Made by a program: the position numbers and the translations under genes. A DNA stretch of 64,000 bases from Vicinamibacterales bacterium (GTDB lineage: Bacteria; Acidobacteriota; Vicinamibacteria; Vicinamibacterales; UBA8438), in contig CATQHX010000021.1 in the NCBI GenBank assembly GCA_958296065.1, forward strand, positions 62,001-126,000. The letters are read 5' to 3'. The notes below the pieces were generated by a model. It saw only the letters and a list, made by a program, of their open reading frames with translations, did no database searches and was not told the DNA's origin. Shown here piece after piece: positions 59,951 to 64,000 of the stretch (position 1 is its first letter; each line of letters starts with the position of its first letter).

Positions 59951-62841
59951 GAGTTCGGAGAATGGTCGAAGAGCGATTGGGAGCCGGGTTGGTTCTCGCA
60001 CTCGTATCCACAGTGCCGGCAGCGGCCCAGACGGTCGGTGAGATCGGCGGCGTTGTGACGGACACGCAGGGCCTCGCGGTGCCGGGAGTGACGGTGACGC
60101 TGGAGAGCGGGGCGCTGATCGCGCCGCAGACGGCGGTGACCCTGGTCGACGGCTCGTACCGGTTCCGCGCGCTCGGGCGCGGGACGTACGACCTGACGTT
60201 CGAGATCCCGGGATTCCGGACGTTGGTGCGCGAAGGGGTCATCGTGGAGGGCAGCCGCGCCGTCCGCATCGACACCGCGCTGGAGCTGGCGACCGTGGCC
60301 GAGACGATCACCGTCTCCGGCGCCGCGCCGGTGGTCGACCTGAAGACCACCGCGTTGGTGAACGACTTCGGCGTCGAGGAGCTGCAGGACGTGCCCTCGG
60401 CCACCGACGTCTGGGCGGTGCTCGGCCAGACGCCCGGGGTCCGGATGCGGGGGTTCGACGTTGGCGGCTCGCACAAGAGCCAGCAGACCGGATACGAGAG
60501 CTTCGGCATCCGCAACCAGAACCGGGTGCTCGCCGACGGGGTCGACACGACCGAGGGGGAGGGCGGCACCGGCTTCTATTTCGACTACTACTCGATCGGG
60601 GAGTTCACGACGACGGCGGCCGGGGCCGACGTGCAGATGACCGCGCCCGGGTCGCTCGTCATGATGACGATGAAGAGCGGCGGGAACGACTGGAGCGGGA
60701 TGTTCCACGGCGACTACGAGCACGAGAGCTTCGTCGGCGAGAACATCGACGACGCGCTGGCGTCGCGCGGCTACACCGGCAACCCGAACCTGCTCTTTTT
60801 CGAGACCCACGCCGACCTCGGCGGTCCTGTCGTGCGCGACCGTGCCTGGTTCTACGGGTTCTACAACCACTTTCGCATCGACAAGGCGGTGTCCGGCGTA
60901 GACCGCGCCGTCGCTACCGACCTGGGCGACTTCGATCAGTTCGGAGGCAAGGTCACCGTGCAGGCCGGCCGGCGCGACCGCTTCATCGGCTACACCAACT
61001 GGGGCCTCAAGCAGAAGCCGAAGCGGGGGCTGTCGACCGATGTCGGGCCCGACTCGGTGCTGGCCCAGGACAGTTGGAGCTGGGCGCACAAGGCCGAGTG
61101 GCAGCGCGTCTGGAGCGATCGCACCTTCACCGCGGCGGCCCTCAAGCACTTCGGCTTTGGCTGGCCGATGGTGCCGCAGGTGGACCCGGCGCAGTTCCCG
61201 CCGCGGCTAGACGCCGCGACCGGGCGCCTGAGCGGGGCAGGCTGGTTCCCGGGCGTCAACGGATCGCCGCCGTTCACCTTCCGCCGCTGGAAGCCGCAGG
61301 TGACGGTGACCGCGAACCACTACACGCCGGCGTTCGGCGGCAGTCACGACATCAAGGCGGGTTACGAGTTCCAGATCGACAGCAGCCGCTTCGGATCGAA
61401 CGCCAACTCGGGACACGTCCGCTACCTGGACGACAGCGCCAACGCGCGTCCGTTCCACGTCGACCGCATCGCGCTCTACAGCATGCCGGCCGAGGGCGAG
61501 ATCGCGTCGGACGACCGGAACCGACACCACGCGCTGTTCCTGCAGGACACGTGGCGCCCGACCGACCGCCTGGCCCTGAACCTGGGGCTCCGGTACGAGC
61601 AGCAGCACACCTACTTCCTGGAGTCGACCGCGACGCCCTTCTTCGCCGACGTCTTCCCGTCGGGAACCACCGGTGGCCGGACCAACGTCGTCTGGAATAC
61701 CTGGGCGCCGCGCATCGGCGTGACGTTCGCGTTCGCGCCGCGGACCGTCCTCAAGGGACACTACGGACGCTACTACGTGAACCTGGCCGATGCCCACGGC
61801 GCCGCCAACCCCGGCGGCACCGCCTGGGTGCGCTACGACTTTCTCGATCCGAACTCCAACGGGATCTACGACGGCCCGGAGGAGCTCGGCGCCGCCCTGG
61901 ACCAGCAGGGTGCGGTCGGCACGGTGTCGGCCGAAGGGACGCCGGTGGAGCCCGACCTGGCGCCCGAGTACGTCGACGAGATGGGCACATCGTTCGAGCA
62001 CGAGCTGGCCGCCGACACGTCCATCCGTGTCTCCTACGTCCGCAAGGCGCTCAACGGCGACAGCGGTCTGTGGAACGTCGCGCAGCAGACGGCGCTGCTC
62101 GAAGGGCGCGGCATCTCATGCGCGGACGACCCGGACTGGGCCTGTCCGCTGAACGCGCTGACCGGGGCGACGTTGCGGGTCCAACGGGTGCCGGACGACG
62201 TCGCCGGCGTGGTCGACACCCGCATCGCCGCGTTCCCCGGCATGGGCGCCGACTACGACACCTTCCAGCTCGCGGTGAACCGGCGTTTCTCCGGCGGTTA
62301 CCTGCTGCAGGCGAGCCTCGACTACCAGTGGCGCGACGAGTTCCGCGCCGCCGCCGGCGAGTCGCGCAGCCCGCTCTTCGCCGATCCGCTGGTGGTCGGC
62401 GCGGGCGGGCATGGCCGCATCTGGCAGAACCACAGCCTCGACGTCGAATTCCGCCAGCAGACCACAAACTGGGGCGGGAGGCTGCTGACGCGAGTCCCGC
62501 TGCCGTACGGCGTCGGCTTCTCCGCCAACGTCCGGTATCAGAGCGGTTGGCCCTACGCCCCGATCCAACGGGTGGACATTCCGGGCGTCGGCACCAACCA
62601 ACCGATCTTCCTGACCGATCTGTCCGCGAACCGGTCGCAGAACGTGACGCTGGTGGACCTGCGCGTGGAAAAGGTGCTCGACGTCGGGTCCGGGGGCCGG
62701 CTCACGCTGATGGCCGACGTCTACAACGCGCTCAATTCCAACGCCGTGACCAACTTCTCGCTGCGAACCGGCGACGACGAGCGCGTCATCGCGGCTCTCG
62801 ATCCGATTGCATTGAAGCTGGGGGCGCGGTTCCAGTTCTGA
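59944..62841 (+). CDS. TonB-dependent receptor, Oar-like with an N-terminal carboxypeptidase-regulatory-like domain
   Basis: A 965-residue outer-membrane protein. The signal (ending PAAAQ) is followed by a carboxypeptidase-regulatory-like beta-sandwich (GEIGGVVTDTQGLAVPGVTV, FRALGRGTYDLTFEIPGFRT), then the plug region (LQDVPSATDVWAVLGQTPGV) and the 22-strand barrel with a terminal aromatic (ARFQF). This layout is that of Oar-type receptors, which are abundant in Acidobacteria and import polymers or other bulky substrates. The start is uncertain: ATG 59944 is kept because basic residues then precede the signal; ATG 59962 is the alternative. The substrate is unknown. Confidence 0.88.
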   Translation: MLRVRRMVEERLGAGLVLALVSTVPAAAQTVGEIGGVVTDTQGLAVPGVTVTLESGALIAPQTAVTLVDGSYRFRALGRGTYDLTFEIPGFRTLVREGVIVEGSRAVRIDTALELATVAETITVSGAAPVVDLKTTALVNDFGVEELQDVPSATDVWAVLGQTPGVRMRGFDVGGSHKSQQTGYESFGIRNQNRVLADGVDTTEGEGGTGFYFDYYSIGEFTTTAAGADVQMTAPGSLVMMTMKSGGNDWSGMFHGDYEHESFVGENIDDALASRGYTGNPNLLFFETHADLGGPVVRDRAWFYGFYNHFRIDKAVSGVDRAVATDLGDFDQFGGKVTVQAGRRDRFIGYTNWGLKQKPKRGLSTDVGPDSVLAQDSWSWAHKAEWQRVWSDRTFTAAALKHFGFGWPMVPQVDPAQFPPRLDAATGRLSGAGWFPGVNGSPPFTFRRWKPQVTVTANHYTPAFGGSHDIKAGYEFQIDSSRFGSNANSGHVRYLDDSANARPFHVDRIALYSMPAEGEIASDDRNRHHALFLQDTWRPTDRLALNLGLRYEQQHTYFLESTATPFFADVFPSGTTGGRTNVVWNTWAPRIGVTFAFAPRTVLKGHYGRYYVNLADAHGAANPGGTAWVRYDFLDPNSNGIYDGPEELGAALDQQGAVGTVSAEGTPVEPDLAPEYVDEMGTSFEHELAADTSIRVSYVRKALNGDSGLWNVAQQTALLEGRGISCADDPDWACPLNALTGATLRVQRVPDDVAGVVDTRIAAFPGMGADYDTFQLAVNRRFSGGYLLQASLDYQWRDEFRAAAGESRSPLFADPLVVGAGGHGRIWQNHSLDVEFRQQTTNWGGRLLTRVPLPYGVGFSANVRYQSGWPYAPIQRVDIPGVGTNQPIFLTDLSANRSQNVTLVDLRVEKVLDVGSGGRLTLMADVYNALNSNAVTNFSLRTGDDERVIAALDPIALKLGARFQF

Positions 62842-62849
62842 TTGCGCCG

Positions 62850-62960
62850 TCAGCGCGCCCGGCCGAGCGGCGCGCGGGTGCACAACCCGCCGGCGAGCAA
62901 CCCGACCAGGTGCGCCTCCCATGGGACCTGACCTTCGCGTGGGAGGACCGCGGCGATCAT
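62850..62960 (-). pseudogene. C-terminal remnant of a rhomboid-family protease
   Basis: A 36-residue minus-strand frame reads MIAAVLPREGQVPWEAHLVG and then LLAGGLCTRAPLGRAR. The His plus GxxxGG-like AHLVGLLAGG pattern is the sixth transmembrane helix of rhomboid proteases with the catalytic histidine. Everything before it, including the GxSG serine helix, is missing: the frame runs straight into the stop of the CoA-transferase gene. It is therefore a decayed fragment, not an active enzyme. Confidence 0.6.
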
Positions 62961-63005
62961 GCCGCCATGGATGCGCTTACCGGTCGTGCGCCGTGCGAAC
63001 GCGGT

Positions 63006-63668
63006 CTAGGACTGAAGGGCAATCTCCGGCACGTCGCCGGTCGTGATCAGTTCCGCCTCGGTGGCCGCGCGGATCTCGTCGACGGACACGCCGGGCGCGC
63101 GTTCCAGCAGATGCAGGCCGTCCGGTTTCACCTCCAGGACGGCCAGCGACGACACGATCGTGTTGACGACGCCCTTGCCGGTCAGCGGCAGGCTGCACTC
63201 GTCGAGGATCTTCCTGTCGCCGCGCTTCGACAGGTGATCCATCACGATCAGCACCCGCTTGGCGCCGGACACCAGGTCCATCGCGCCGCCCGGTCCCTTG
63301 ACCATCGCGCCGGGGATCATCCAGTTGGCGAGGTCGCCGGCGGCCGAGACCTGCATGGCCCCAAGGATCGCGAGATCGATGTGGCCGCCGCGGATCATGG
63401 CGAAGCTCTGCGCGCTGCTGAAGTAGCTGGCGCCGTCGACGGCGGTCACCGTCTCCTTGCCGGCGTTGATGAGGTCGGGGTCGAGCTCGTCCTCCGTGGG
63501 ATACGGCCCGATGCCGAGCAGGCCGTTCTCGCTCTGCAGCATGATGCCGATGTCCGGCGGGATGAAGCTCGCACAGAGGGTCGGGATGCCGATCCCGAGG
63601 TTGACGTAGTCGCCGTCGTGCATTTCGCGCGCGGCGCGGGCGGCCATTTGCTCTCGTGTCAGGGCCAC
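63006..63668 (-). CDS. scoB: 3-oxoacid CoA-transferase subunit B
   Basis: A 220-residue protein of the CoA-transferase B family. The catalytic Glu is in [11 protein letters not shown] (Glu47), with the N-terminal [20 protein letters not shown] and the block [20 protein letters not shown]. With its partner subunit it moves CoA from succinyl-CoA (or a similar donor) to a 3-ketoacid, for ketone-body or branched catabolism. It is downstream of the A subunit by 36 bases on the same strand. The start ATG 63668 is typical ([13 protein letters not shown]). Confidence 0.92.
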   Translation of the reverse strand: MALTREQMAARAAREMHDGDYVNLGIGIPTLCASFIPPDIGIMLQSENGLLGIGPYPTEDELDPDLINAGKETVTAVDGASYFSSAQSFAMIRGGHIDLAILGAMQVSAAGDLANWMIPGAMVKGPGGAMDLVSGAKRVLIVMDHLSKRGDRKILDECSLPLTGKGVVNTIVSSLAVLEVKPDGLHLLERAPGVSVDEIRAATEAELITTGDVPEIALQS

Positions 63669-63704
63669 GACGTCGCTCCTTCCGGAAGTGCTGGTGCGGG
63701 TCGG

Positions 63705-64000
63705 CTACGCCGGCCGCGTCCGGCGGCGCTCGATGACCTTGGACGGGTCCTCGCCGACGACGATGCGGTCGACGTAGACCGCTGGCGTGTGGATCAGGTG
63801 CGGGTCGAGTGTGCCGGCCGGCACGATCTCCTCCACCTCGGCCACCGTCGCCTTGCCCGCCTCGGCCATCGACGGGTTGAAGTTGCGCGCGGTCATGCGA
63901 TAGACGAGGTTGCCCGCCTCGTCCGCCTTCCATGCCTTTACCAGGGCGAGATCGGCGTGCAGCGCCGTCTCCAGGACCTGCCACCGGCCGTCGAGCTGGC
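63705..64000 (-). CDS. scoA: 3-oxoacid CoA-transferase subunit A, C-terminal part (5' end off the window)
   Basis: The frame is open to the right edge, so the N-terminus is missing. The visible ~98 residues (HADLALVKAWKADEAGNLVY, then TARNFNPSMAEAGK and EIVPAGTLDPHLIHTPAVYV) are the standard end of the A subunit. Together with the gene at 63006 it completes a two-subunit CoA-transferase operon. The order A then B on the same strand is the usual one. Confidence 0.9.
   Translation of the reverse strand, partial: QLDGRWQVLETALHADLALVKAWKADEAGNLVYRMTARNFNPSMAEAGKATVAEVEEIVPAGTLDPHLIHTPAVYVDRIVVGEDPSKVIERRRTRPA

Noticed and set aside
1..64000. tRNA, rRNA, CRISPR array, prophage or transposase
   Set aside because: Looked for by eye on both strands; no cloverleaf, array of equal-spaced repeats, or phage or transposase protein was found. 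A dedicated tRNA scan was not possible.

Overview
The window is GC-rich bacterial chromosome with tightly packed genes on both strands. Nearly every real gene carries a Sec or Tat signal peptide, a lipobox or membrane segments. The combination of an Oar-like TonB receptor, a DUF5916 barrel protein, a DUF1592/DUF1552 pair, DUF6152 proteins, a cytochrome c/copper-monooxygenase-like protein and many paralogs of one secreted family points to an Acidobacteriota member, probably near Vicinamibacteria. That placement is inference. No rRNA, tRNA, CRISPR array, transposase or phage structural gene was seen.

Layout. 1-7.9 kb: end of an ArsS-like radical SAM gene, a Tat-exported molybdopterin oxidoreductase, a RES/Xre toxin-antitoxin pair, and a three-gene operon (PDLQG variant, VOC-VOC-PDLQG fusion, DUF6152) ending in a clear terminator. 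8-17.2 kb: a rightward run of exported proteins (degenerate sulfatase, PDLQG, carboxylesterase, alpha/beta hydrolase, cytochrome c/monooxygenase-like, two small secreted proteins) followed by a pyrophosphate-type phosphofructokinase. 17.5-28 kb: PDLQG protein, cyclase/amidohydrolase, DUF1552-DUF1592-ankyrin cluster, Tat-exported asparaginase-family protein, PDLQG protein. 28-35.6 kb: membrane protein pair with histidine/methionine motifs, secreted FAH-family protein, TolB-like/CBM9/DUF5916 outer-membrane protein. 35.7-50.4 kb: B12-binding radical SAM protein, two tandem PDLQG proteins, methyltransferase, VWA protein, DUF423 protein, Tat-exported PLP lyase, PQQ protein, ATP-grasp protein, distant PDLQG member plus DUF6152, c-type cytochrome lipoprotein, TIM-barrel protein, quinone reductase-like protein.

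50.4-57.9 kb is the most accessory-looking part: a Phd/PIN toxin-antitoxin pair, an SDR, an ASCH-wHTH protein, then an AT-rich palindrome followed by a DUF4143 ATPase that overlaps by 4 bases a 1361-residue NACHT-like NTPase ending in a PD-(D/E)XK-type nuclease domain. That pair is the best candidate for an undescribed (probably anti-phage) system. 58-64 kb returns to metabolism: AcuI-like reductase, GyrI-like protein, a truncated orphan VapB-like antitoxin, Oar-like TonB receptor, a rhomboid protease remnant and a 3-oxoacid CoA-transferase operon running off the right edge.

Two patterns span the window. One is a paralogous secreted family, here called the PDLQG family after its N-terminal motif (C-terminal motif CHEGNY), with seven clear members, one variant and one distant relative; two occurrences lie beside DUF6152 genes. 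The other is a short repeat (core GGTTGGGCGG, then CGGAGCCGCAGGCG) found four times; three copies lie in 5' leaders 53-59 bases before a start codon, two of them preceded by an AGTCT/AGACT hairpin.
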